The notes beneath the pieces are model-generated. The model did not search any database. It was not told the DNA's origin and worked only from the letters and a program-made list of their open reading frames with translations. DNA of 64,000 bases. Origin: Diaminobutyricibacter sp049994905 (GTDB lineage: Bacteria; Actinomycetota; Actinomycetes; Actinomycetales; Microbacteriaceae). The translations under genes were made by a program, and so were the position numbers. Shown here one piece after another: positions 8,225-16,803 of the stretch (position 1 is its first letter; every line of letters begins with the position of its first letter). The DNA is taken from positions 1,674,001 to 1,738,000 of the forward strand of contig NZ_CP188258.1 of NCBI RefSeq assembly GCF_049994905.1, read 5' to 3'.

Positions 8225-11200
8225 ATGGCGACACGAGGTTTCCGATCCCTGGCCCCGCGGGGCACACGCATCGGCGACCTCCAGCTCGATGATTCGCAGG
8301 CAGCGGTGCTGTCGCTCGACGACGGTGAGTCGGCCGCCGTGCTCGGCGCTCCGGGAACGGGAAAGACCACGACCCTGGTCGAAGTCCTGGCCGAGCGCGT
8401 TCTCGACCGCGGCTACGCGACCAGCGAGGTGCTGGCGCTCACGGCATCCCGCACCTCGGCGACACGGCTCCGGGATCGCATCGCCCTGCGCCTGGACGTG
8501 CCGACGAACGGACCGCTCGCGCGCACAGCGACTTCGCTCGCCTTCCAGCTTGTCGGCCACCGGGCCCGTGCGGCCGCGGTCGACCCGCCACGGCTGCTCA
8601 CCGGCGGAGAGCAGGACCAGATCATCGCCGAGTTGCTCGCGGGTCACCTCGAAGACGGCACCGGACCGTCGTGGCCGGAACCACTCGTCGACGATGTCCG
8701 CACGCTTCGCGGGTTCCGCACCGAGCTGCGCGAACTCATGGCCCGGTGTGTCGAGCACGGGGTGAGCCCGGAGCGGCTGGTGCGGCTGGCTGCCGAGGCC
8801 GGGCGCGACGAGTGGCGGGCTGCCGCAGAGTTCATCCTCGAGTACCAGCGAATCGTCGACAGCTATCGTGGCAACTTCGTCGACTCCGCCGAGCTCGTGG
8901 CCGAGGCAGTCTCCGTCGTCGCCGGGGGCAGCGCGCTCGAGCCGCTTCGCCTTATCCTGGTCGACGATCTGCAGGAGGCGACGGTCGCGACGCTGTCGCT
9001 GCTGCGGGCATTCGCGGCACGCGGGGTGGCGATCGTCGCCTTCGGCGACCCCGATGTCGCGTCGACGACGTTCCGCGGTGCAGAGCCGTCGGCCCTCGGC
9101 CGGCTGGATGCGACGCTCGGGGTCGCTGCCGCGCGCCTTGTGCTCGGCACGGCGCACCGCCAGACGCCGGCCCTGCGCGAGCTCACATCGCGGGTCACGG
9201 AGCGTATCGGCACCGCAGCGGCGGGCATCCAGCGCCTCGCCGGGCCGGGTCGGCCGGAGGCGGAGATGCCCGCGATCGTCCGGATCGAAGCGAACTCGGC
9301 TCCGGCCGAGGCTGCGCGCCTGGCACGGAGGCTGCGCGAGCACCACCTGTTCGACGGCGTTCCCTGGAACGAGATGGCCGTCGTGGTGCGCTCGGGGGCG
9401 CTCGTACCGGCGCTCGCACGTGCGCTCGCCGTCGCCGAGGTCCCGACACGCACATCCGTGGCCGGTCGCGCGCTGCGCGACGAATTCGCCGCGCGGCAGT
9501 TGCTCAGCCTCGTCGGAGTGGAACTCGGCTCCATCGAACTCACCGCGACGGTGGCGACCGACCTGCTTGTCGGTCCGTTCGGCGGGCTCGACGGCGTGAG
9601 TCTGCGGCGACTGCGGCTCGCCCTCCGCCAGGAGGAGCTCGCCGGAGGAGGCACCAGGCCCGGCGACGAGCTCCTGGTCGACGCGCTGGGCGCCCCCGGC
9701 CGTTTCGTCACCATCGATTCCGCCCCGGCCCGGCGGGCATCGCGGCTCGCCGAGACCATCGACAGCGGACGCACACGCGCAGCCGGGGGAGCCACCATCG
9801 AGGAATTGCTCTGGCACGCGTGGGAGCGCAGCGGGCTCGCCCGGCGCTGGCTGGAGCAGTCGGAGCGCACCGGCATCGTCGCCGACGAGGCGAACCGCCA
9901 TCTCGACGGCATCGTCGCCCTGTTCACTGCGGCGAGACGATTCGTCGAACGGTACCCGGAGAGCCCGGCTTCCGTCTTCGTCGAAGAGCTGCTGGGAGCC
10001 GAGGTACCGGAGGACACTCTCGCTGCCCAGACCACCTCGGACGCTGTGCTCGTAGGAACTCCGAGCGCGACGATCGGGGCAGAGTTCGAGGTGGTCGCGA
10101 TCTCGGGCCTCCAGGAGAGCGTCTGGCCGAACCTGCGCCTCCGGGGCTCCCTACTTCATCCGCAGAAGCTCGCCGACGCCGTCGCCGGCATCGAATCGAC
10201 GACGGTCGACGAGCGGGCACAGGTGATGGGCGACGAACTGCGGATGTTCGCACTGGCGGTCTCGCGGGCGCGACGCCAGGTCATCCTCACTGCGACCGCG
10301 AATGACGAGGAGCAGCCGTCGCCCCTGCTACGGCTGGCCGGCGAGCTCGCCGAAGACGACACGGACGATTCGGCGCATCCGCTCTCCCTGCGTGGGATGG
10401 TCGGCCGGCTTCGCCGCCGCGCGGGGGCCACCGGTTCCCCCGACGCCGTCGAGGCGCTCGCCCGGCTCGCCGCAGCGGAGGTCCCCGGAGCAGATCCGGC
10501 CGAGTGGTACGGCCTCCTCGAACCGTCGACGGACGAGCCTCTGGTCGACCTCTCCGATCCGGAGGCGCACGTAAGGGTTTCGCCGTCGAGGCTCGAGACG
10601 TTCGAGAAATCGCCGCTCGCCTGGTTCATCGATTCGATGGCGTCGTCGCCCAGTGGCCTCGCCGCCGGCATCGGAACGGTGGTGCACGCCGTCATGGAAC
10701 AGGTCAGCACCGACGATTCCGGCGACGTGAGCGTCGAACACATCTGGGCCGCCATCGAGGCCCGATGGTCGGAACTCCAGTTCGAGTCCCCGTGGCTCGA
10801 AGAGAAGGAGAGACGCCGCACGCGTCGTCTCGCGGACGGACTCTCCGAATACCTGCGCGACTTCGACCGCAGCGGTGGCACCCTGCTCGGCTCGGAGGGC
10901 TCCTTCGAACTGCCCGTCGGCAGGGCGATCGTCAGCGGAACGATCGACCGCATCGAACGAACGCCTGAAGGGACCATCGTCATCGTCGACCTGAAGACGG
11001 GTAAGACCGCGCCGACCGCCGCGAAGCTCGCCGAGCACGCCCAGCTCGGTGCGTACCAGCTCGCGCATGATCAGGGGGTGCTCGAACAGGCGGCGGAGAT
11101 GCCGTCGGGCGGCGCCAAACTCGTCTACATAGCGACCGGTGTGCGCGGCAGCATGTACCGTGAGGCCGTCCAGGGGCCCCCGGACGCGGACGCGCTCGAC

Positions 11201-11338
11201 CGGATACGGCAGCGCGTGGCGGCAGCGGCCGACGGCATGGCTGCGAACACGTTCCTGGCCGTGGTGAACCTCGACGAACGCGACCCGCATGCACGATTCG
11301 AGTACCGCATCCACCTGGTTCCGGCGGTGAGCGCGTGA
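8225..11338 (+). CDS. adnA: AdnA-like helicase-nuclease subunit (UvrD-like motor plus RecB-type nuclease)
   Basis: 1037 residues from ATG 8225. It pairs with the next gene as the AdnAB-type heterodimer that resects double-strand DNA ends in actinobacteria lacking classical RecBCD dominance. The N-terminal SF1 motor has Walker A GAPGTGKT (about residues 41-48), but motif II reads VDDLQEA (about residue 246) rather than DExQD, as expected for the weaker AdnA motor. The C-terminal nuclease has GTVVHAVME (about 818), GTIDRIE, VDLKTGK (about 920) and QLGAYQLA. The open frame runs upstream to 8117, but the product normally starts MATRGFRSL. The 3' end overlaps adnB by 4 bp. Confidence 0.88.
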   Translation: MATRGFRSLAPRGTRIGDLQLDDSQAAVLSLDDGESAAVLGAPGTGKTTTLVEVLAERVLDRGYATSEVLALTASRTSATRLRDRIALRLDVPTNGPLARTATSLAFQLVGHRARAAAVDPPRLLTGGEQDQIIAELLAGHLEDGTGPSWPEPLVDDVRTLRGFRTELRELMARCVEHGVSPERLVRLAAEAGRDEWRAAAEFILEYQRIVDSYRGNFVDSAELVAEAVSVVAGGSALEPLRLILVDDLQEATVATLSLLRAFAARGVAIVAFGDPDVASTTFRGAEPSALGRLDATLGVAAARLVLGTAHRQTPALRELTSRVTERIGTAAAGIQRLAGPGRPEAEMPAIVRIEANSAPAEAARLARRLREHHLFDGVPWNEMAVVVRSGALVPALARALAVAEVPTRTSVAGRALRDEFAARQLLSLVGVELGSIELTATVATDLLVGPFGGLDGVSLRRLRLALRQEELAGGGTRPGDELLVDALGAPGRFVTIDSAPARRASRLAETIDSGRTRAAGGATIEELLWHAWERSGLARRWLEQSERTGIVADEANRHLDGIVALFTAARRFVERYPESPASVFVEELLGAEVPEDTLAAQTTSDAVLVGTPSATIGAEFEVVAISGLQESVWPNLRLRGSLLHPQKLADAVAGIESTTVDERAQVMGDELRMFALAVSRARRQVILTATANDEEQPSPLLRLAGELAEDDTDDSAHPLSLRGMVGRLRRRAGATGSPDAVEALARLAAAEVPGADPAEWYGLLEPSTDEPLVDLSDPEAHVRVSPSRLETFEKSPLAWFIDSMASSPSGLAAGIGTVVHAVMEQVSTDDSGDVSVEHIWAAIEARWSELQFESPWLEEKERRRTRRLADGLSEYLRDFDRSGGTLLGSEGSFELPVGRAIVSGTIDRIERTPEGTIVIVDLKTGKTAPTAAKLAEHAQLGAYQLAHDQGVLEQAAEMPSGGAKLVYIATGVRGSMYREAVQGPPDADALDRIRQRVAAAADGMAANTFLAVVNLDERDPHARFEYRIHLVPAVSA

Positions 11339-14300
11339 CCGAGGACGGCATGGACGGCCTGCTCGACTGGGACGTCGACGATGCGACCCTCGACCTCGTG
11401 GAGCGTGCGCTCCGCGACGACTCTCCCTCACGACGCCGGTTGAGCTCGGCCGAGATCGCTGGGGCGCTCGGCCTTCCGATGCCGACCCCGCAGCAGCAGG
11501 CCGTGATCGAGGCGCCGCTCGCACCAGCGATCGTGGTGGCCGGCGCCGGCAGTGGCAAGACCGAGACGATGGCGAACCGCGTAGTGTGGCTGCTCGCGAA
11601 CGGGCATGTGCGAGTGCCTGAGATTTTGGGGCTCACGTTCACCCGCAAGGCGGCGGGGGAACTGGCGGTACGCATCCGCCGTCGCATCGATCAGCTGACC
11701 GCCTCTGGGCTCGTCGAGATCGACGCTGACCCGTTCGAGGCCCCCAATGTCTCGACCTACAACGCGTTCGCGAACGCGATCTTCCGCGAGAACGCCTTCC
11801 TGATCGGCAGGGAACCGGAGTCGGCGGTGCTCAGCGAGGCGTCGGCCTGGCAGCTCGCACGCCGCCTCGTAGTCTCCAGCACCGACGACCGTCTGGTCGA
11901 CCTCGAACGGAGCGTCGACGTCGTGACCAGCGCGGTCATCTCCCTGAGCCGCGCGCTCAGCGAGAACGTCGTCGACGGTGCCGATGTCGCGTCGATGACG
12001 GCGAAGTTCACCGGCCTGGCCGAGCTCCCTACCGGCAACGGACGCGTGAAAGAGATGTACGCATCCGTTCGCTCTGCGATCGCGGTGGTCGGCTCGCTGC
12101 CGCCGCTCCTCGACCTGGCCGCCCTCTTCGCCGCAGAGAAGACCCGCCGCGGATTCGTCGAGTACTCCGATCAGGTCGCCCTCGCCCTGCAGGTGTGCGA
12201 CCGGCTGCCGTCGGTGATCGACGACTATCGCGCGCGCTACCGGGTCATCCTGCTCGACGAATACCAGGACACCTCTGTGGTGCAGACGAGACTCCTGTCG
12301 CGGCTGTTCGGCGGTCAGCCGGTGATGGCGGTCGGCGACCCTCACCAGTCGATCTACGGCTGGCGCGGGGCGAGTGCGGCGAACCTCGGGCGGTTCTCCC
12401 TCGACTTCACCGGCAACCAGCCGGGAATCGCGCGCGGAGGCGCGGCCGAATACGCCCTGTCGACATCATGGCGCAACCCGACGCGTGTGCTCGAAGCCGC
12501 CAACGTGCTCGTCGGTCCGCTGTCAGCCTCGTCTCCCGTGCACGTTCAGCGCCTCGAGGCCCGGCCCGGCGCCGACGCCGGCGAACTCGCCGTGCGCTTC
12601 GAGCAGACGGTTGCAGACGAAGCGGCGGCGGTCGCGGAGTGGCTGGCGCGGCGGTTGGCGCGGCGCGACGACGACGGGCAGCCCCCCAGCGCCGCCATGC
12701 TCTGCCGATCGCTCAAGAAGATCGACGTCTTCACCGAGGCCCTCGAGCGGCGCGGCGTTCGGTACCACGTGCTCGGCCTCGGGGGCCTGCTCGAACAACC
12801 AGTGATCGCCGACCTGCTCAGCGCGATGCGCGTGATGCACGACCCGACGGCTGGATCCGAGCTGATCCGCGTTCTCACCGGCGCACGCTGGAGGATCGCC
12901 CCGAAGGACGTCGCCGTGCTGCGCTCGGTCGCCTCGTGGCTTGCGGCACGCGACCACCGCTTCCGCGAACTCGATGCCCCCGTGCGCGAACGCCTCCGCC
13001 AGTCGGTCGCCGGAGAAGAGTCCGCATCGCTCGTCGACGCCCTCGACTTCGTCGTCGAGGCACCCGAGTCGCACTCCCAACTGGCGCCGTTCAGCGCAGA
13101 CGGCCTCACCCGGATGAAGGAGGCAGGCCGTCAGCTGGCCTACCTGCGTTCGCGCGCGGGCCTCGACCTGCTCGACCTGGTCACGCTGGTGCAGCAGGAA
13201 CTGATGCTCGACATCGAAGTCGCCGCGAACGAGACGGCGCAGCTCGGGCAGGCCAGCCTCGACGCATTCGCCGAGCAGGTGGCCTCCTACCTGGCCAGCG
13301 ACGACCAGGCGACGCTTGGATCGTTTCTCGCGTGGCTCGCCGAAGCGGAGCAGCGTGACAACCTCGCGCCGAGAAGTGAAGACCCCGAGCCCGGCACGGT
13401 GCAGATCCTGACGATCCATGGCTCCAAAGGACTCGAGTGGGACATCGTCGCCGTGCCCCGGATGGTCGACGGCGAGCTACCCAGCCCGCCGCGCAGCAAA
13501 AAGGGCTGGATCGAATTCGGCGCCCTGCCCTACGAGTTTCGAGGCGATTCGACCGAGCTCCCGGTGCTCGCCTGGCGTTCCGCGCACACCCAGAAGGAGG
13601 TCGACGACGCCTTCGATGCATTCGAGGCGGAGAACGCGGAACGGCACGCGGCAGAGCAGCGGCGCCTGGCATACGTCGCCGTGACGCGCGCACGTCACGG
13701 CCTACTCCTCACCGGGTCCTACTGGTCGACGCAGACCCGTCCTCGTGGCCCAGGAGCCTTCCTGCTCGAACTCCAGAGCGCGGGACTGCTCGCCGACGAC
13801 GCCTTCCCCGAACTCGAGGAGGTGGAGGAGAACCCCTATGCGCTCGCCACCCAGACCGTGTCCTGGCCCCTCGATCCACTCGGCATTCGCCGGCCCCGCG
13901 TGGTCCAGGCCGCCCAGGCCGTGCGCGCCGCGCTCGATCGTGGCGGCAACCGGGGAGGCGTCTACGCCGACGACATCGATCTGCTGCTCGCGGAGCGGGC
14001 GGAACGAGCGGCAGGCGGCGAACGCGTCGACCTGCCGGCCCGCATCCCGGCATCCCGGTTCAAGGACTATGTCACCGACCCGGCCGCCGTGGCGGCTGCC
14101 CTCCGCCGTCCGATGCCGGAGCGCCCGTATCGCCAGACGCGCCTGGGCACCCTCTTCCATGGCTGGGTGGAGCAGCGCTACGGCACGGTCGCCGGGGCGT
14201 CGGATGTGATCGATGCGTCAGCGCTCGAGCTCGACGACCCGGCCGGCGAACCGATCGAGGCCGCAGAACTCGCCGAGCTCCAGCAGATCTTCGCCGCCAG

Positions 14301-14664
14301 CGGCTGGGCGGACCGCCGGCCGGAGGAAGTCGAGATCGAGATCCACGTCGTGCTGGCCGGGCAGGTCGTCGTCTGCAAACTCGACGCGGTCTACCGCGCC
14401 GACGACGGCGTGCACGACTACCAGATCGTCGACTGGAAGACCGGCAAAGCCCTGAGGGATGCCGACGACCTCGAACGCAAGCAGCTGCAGCTCGCGCTGT
14501 ACCGGCTCGCCTTCGCCCGCTGGAAAGGCATCGCACCGGATCGGATCGACGCCGTCTTCTACTTCGTTGCCGATGACGCGGTCATTCGGCCCGAACGCCT
14601 CTACTCCGAAGAGGAGCTGCGCTCGCTCTGGTCGTCGGTCACCGGCTTCATGCCGCCGGCGTGA
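11335..14664 (+). CDS. adnB: AdnB-like helicase-nuclease subunit
   Basis: 1109 residues from a GTG that overlaps the adnA stop, which implies translational coupling. The SF1A helicase core is intact: Walker A GAGSGKT (about 70-76), LLDEYQDTS (about 307), GDPHQSIYGWRG, HGSKGLEWD (about 696) and VTRARHGLLLTG. The RecB-like nuclease at the C-terminus has GTLFHGWVEQRYG (about 939), CKLDAVYR, VDWKTGK (about 1032) and QLQLALYRLAF. The complete motor supports it as the leading subunit of AdnAB. Its last 64 bp are overlapped by the convergent phosphotransferase-like gene. Confidence 0.9.
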   Translation: MTEDGMDGLLDWDVDDATLDLVERALRDDSPSRRRLSSAEIAGALGLPMPTPQQQAVIEAPLAPAIVVAGAGSGKTETMANRVVWLLANGHVRVPEILGLTFTRKAAGELAVRIRRRIDQLTASGLVEIDADPFEAPNVSTYNAFANAIFRENAFLIGREPESAVLSEASAWQLARRLVVSSTDDRLVDLERSVDVVTSAVISLSRALSENVVDGADVASMTAKFTGLAELPTGNGRVKEMYASVRSAIAVVGSLPPLLDLAALFAAEKTRRGFVEYSDQVALALQVCDRLPSVIDDYRARYRVILLDEYQDTSVVQTRLLSRLFGGQPVMAVGDPHQSIYGWRGASAANLGRFSLDFTGNQPGIARGGAAEYALSTSWRNPTRVLEAANVLVGPLSASSPVHVQRLEARPGADAGELAVRFEQTVADEAAAVAEWLARRLARRDDDGQPPSAAMLCRSLKKIDVFTEALERRGVRYHVLGLGGLLEQPVIADLLSAMRVMHDPTAGSELIRVLTGARWRIAPKDVAVLRSVASWLAARDHRFRELDAPVRERLRQSVAGEESASLVDALDFVVEAPESHSQLAPFSADGLTRMKEAGRQLAYLRSRAGLDLLDLVTLVQQELMLDIEVAANETAQLGQASLDAFAEQVASYLASDDQATLGSFLAWLAEAEQRDNLAPRSEDPEPGTVQILTIHGSKGLEWDIVAVPRMVDGELPSPPRSKKGWIEFGALPYEFRGDSTELPVLAWRSAHTQKEVDDAFDAFEAENAERHAAEQRRLAYVAVTRARHGLLLTGSYWSTQTRPRGPGAFLLELQSAGLLADDAFPELEEVEENPYALATQTVSWPLDPLGIRRPRVVQAAQAVRAALDRGGNRGGVYADDIDLLLAERAERAAGGERVDLPARIPASRFKDYVTDPAAVAAALRRPMPERPYRQTRLGTLFHGWVEQRYGTVAGASDVIDASALELDDPAGEPIEAAELAELQQIFAASGWADRRPEEVEIEIHVVLAGQVVVCKLDAVYRADDGVHDYQIVDWKTGKALRDADDLERKQLQLALYRLAFARWKGIAPDRIDAVFYFVADDAVIRPERLYSEEELRSLWSSVTGFMPPA

Positions 14665-15677
14665 CCGTAGTCGTCCGCTGACCGGTCGCCCGGCGTGTTG
14701 TCGAGCATCGCTTCGACGTCGGAGACGGCCATGATCGGGCCGGTCGCCGTCGAGAGCGGGTTCGCGGCCTGGGTGTGGACCCGGTCGACCAGGCCGTCGA
14801 GCATCTCGACCGCGTCGTCGACGATGGCCTGGTTGCGAACTTCCCGGCCATGGAGCAGCCAGCGTGCGACCTCGAGCTCGGCGTACAGCATCGCCCGCTG
14901 GGTGAACTGGCGATCCGTGGTGACCTGGCGCCTGGCACCGTAGGCGCCGAGTGCGCTCTCGGCCGCATCCGGGTTCATCGCGAGCAGCCAGTGCAGGTCA
15001 CGCGCCGGGTCGCCGACCCGGAGGGCGGACCAACCGAGCACGGCCGAGATCGACTCGCCTTCGACGAGGAAGGAGTCGGCGGTCATCGCACCGTTGATCA
15101 CCGTGGGCTGGAACTGCCAGAGCCCGGTGTCGGCCGACGCGTCACGCCACCGGTCGCGGAGGGCGCTCGGCAGCAGCCCCGTCGACGCCGCAGACTCGAT
15201 GAGCGAGGTGGTCGACGTGTGGCACTCGGCTGCGCTCAGCACCGGAAGCCCCGCCTCGCCGACGAAGGCGGTCGGAAGCGTGTGGATGGCCGCGATCGCA
15301 TGCCCGATCGCCCCGGCGAGACCGTCTCCGGGAGGCACGTCGTCGACATCGATATGGATGCCGGGAAGGAAGTTGTAGACGATCGCCCGCGTTCCGCCGA
15401 CCGGCGTCTGCCCGAGGAACATCGGAACATCGAATGGAAGCCTGCTGCGGATTCCGGTCGTGAGCGCGCGCAAAGCGACGAGGTCGGCGCTCTGCTCGGA
15501 CTCGGCCGTCTGCGACGTCGGCACCCGGATGATGCTGGTGCTGCCGTCGCGCCCGCTGAGGAGCGCGGAGTCGAAGTCGCCCGAGCCGCCGGCCGTGAAG
15601 CTGCGGGCGCCTGAGACCTCCAGCCCCGGAACGGCCGAGGTGGCCAGCGCGGCTAGAGTGAGATGGGATCTGGCCAT
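14601..15677 (-). CDS. Phosphotransferase-fold protein lacking catalytic residues (probable pseudokinase)
   Basis: 358 residues from ATG 15677. The overall pattern is aminoglycoside/maltokinase-like phosphotransferase: RAIVYNFLPG hinge region near residue 100, then a catalytic-loop position and GDPARDLHWLL near residue 222. The catalytic loop, normally HGDxHxxN, reads NGAMTADS at residues 195-202, so the His, the catalytic Asp and the metal-binding Asn are all replaced. The DFG/IDW-like Asp is Gly215 (AVLGW). Both changes were checked in the DNA. It is therefore unlikely to phosphorylate anything. Position between adnAB and nudC suggests a conserved non-enzymatic role. It overlaps adnB by 64 bp on the opposite strand. 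Confidence 0.8.
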   Translation of the reverse strand: MARSHLTLAALATSAVPGLEVSGARSFTAGGSGDFDSALLSGRDGSTSIIRVPTSQTAESEQSADLVALRALTTGIRSRLPFDVPMFLGQTPVGGTRAIVYNFLPGIHIDVDDVPPGDGLAGAIGHAIAAIHTLPTAFVGEAGLPVLSAAECHTSTTSLIESAASTGLLPSALRDRWRDASADTGLWQFQPTVINGAMTADSFLVEGESISAVLGWSALRVGDPARDLHWLLAMNPDAAESALGAYGARRQVTTDRQFTQRAMLYAELEVARWLLHGREVRNQAIVDDAVEMLDGLVDRVHTQAANPLSTATGPIMAVSDVEAMLDNTPGDRSADDYGHAGGMKPVTDDQSERSSSSE

Positions 15678-15780
15678 AGCACCTAGGTTAAGTGGACATT
15701 CCCGGCGCCCGTTGATCGCCACGCCTTGCCAGCCGTTCGCGTCGAAAACGAACGCGATCCGTAACCGTGAGAGGACACCG

Positions 15781-16803
15781 ATGACGCGTTCCGCCCTCCG
15801 CGACCTTCCCCTGTCGCGCGGCGCCGTCGATCGCGATCACGAAGCTCGCTCCCGTCCGGCGTTGTTCGACGAGCTCCTGGGCGAGCCGACGACGCGCATC
15901 CTCCCGTTGTGGAAAGGGCGTGCCCTGGTGACTGCGGGGAGCGTCGCCGCTGCGACACCCGGTTCGGATGGCTGGGGCAGCGCAGAGGACGGCGCCACCG
16001 CCGCGCTCGACCTCCTTCCCGCCGACCGAGTGACGTCTGCGCTGGTGCGCGTCTACCTGGGGCGCACCCTTGTTGCGACGGCGACCGAACCGGCGGGTTC
16101 GGCAATCGTGCTGAGCGTGCTCAGCGACGCCGCCGCATCCGAACTCGAACCGGACGAGGCGCGCTGGGCGAACCTCCGCACGGTCGGAACAGCGCTCAGC
16201 GACCGGGACGCCGGCCTCTTCACCGAAGCGCTCGGGATCGCGAACTGGCACGCCTCGCACACGCACTGCCCGCGCTGCGGCGAACCGACCGTCGTCGAGA
16301 AGGGCGGCTGGGTGCGCCGGTGCCTGAACGACGAGACCGAGATCTTCCCTCGCACCGACCCTGCCGTGATCGTCAGTGTGCTCGACCGCGACGACAGGCT
16401 GCTGCTCGGTTCGAACGCGATGTGGGAGAACAACCGCTACTCGCTGCTCGCCGGCTTCGTCGAGCCGGGGGAGTCCTTCGAAGCCGCGGTCGAACGCGAG
16501 ATCTTCGAGGAGGCGGGGGTGCGCGTGGTGGACCCCGTGTACCTCGGTTCACAGCCGTGGCCGTTCCCGGCCTCGGTGATGGTCGGCTTCACGGCGCGAC
16601 TCGCCGACGACCAGGACCCGGCGGCGCTCCACCCCGACGGTGACGAGATCCTCGAGCTTCGCTGGTTCACGCGTGACGAGGTCTGGTCGAACCACGACGT
16701 CGTCATCCTGCCCGGCCGCACGTCGATCGCACGGGCGATCATCGAAGACTGGTACGGCGGCCCCCTGGGAGAACCGCCGGCGATCAGCGCCGGGGAACGA
16801 TGA
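15781..16803 (+). CDS. nudC: NAD(H) diphosphatase, NudC-type Nudix hydrolase
   Basis: 340 residues from ATG 15781, with GAGAGGA just upstream. It hydrolyses NADH/NAD to NMN(H) and AMP and may remove NAD caps from RNA. A variable N-terminal domain (1-155) is followed by a zinc-ribbon remnant, then the Nudix box GFVEPGESFEAAVEREIF with EEAGV (about 227-250), then the NudC signature SQPWPFP. The ribbon has CPRC and a third Cys (RRCLND), but the fourth Cys is Asp, so zinc binding may be altered. Its stop overlaps the uvrD2-like ATG by 4 bp. Confidence 0.92.
   Translation: MTRSALRDLPLSRGAVDRDHEARSRPALFDELLGEPTTRILPLWKGRALVTAGSVAAATPGSDGWGSAEDGATAALDLLPADRVTSALVRVYLGRTLVATATEPAGSAIVLSVLSDAAASELEPDEARWANLRTVGTALSDRDAGLFTEALGIANWHASHTHCPRCGEPTVVEKGGWVRRCLNDETEIFPRTDPAVIVSVLDRDDRLLLGSNAMWENNRYSLLAGFVEPGESFEAAVEREIFEEAGVRVVDPVYLGSQPWPFPASVMVGFTARLADDQDPAALHPDGDEILELRWFTRDEVWSNHDVVILPGRTSIARAIIEDWYGGPLGEPPAISAGER

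Noticed and set aside
8186..9901. 571-codon minus-strand frame opposite adnA
   Set aside because: Antisense shadow; the helicase and nuclease motifs lie on the plus strand.
14601..15677. Aminoglycoside or macrolide resistance phosphotransferase
   Set aside because: The catalytic His, Asp, Asn and the second metal-binding Asp are all replaced, so resistance by phosphorylation is not supported.
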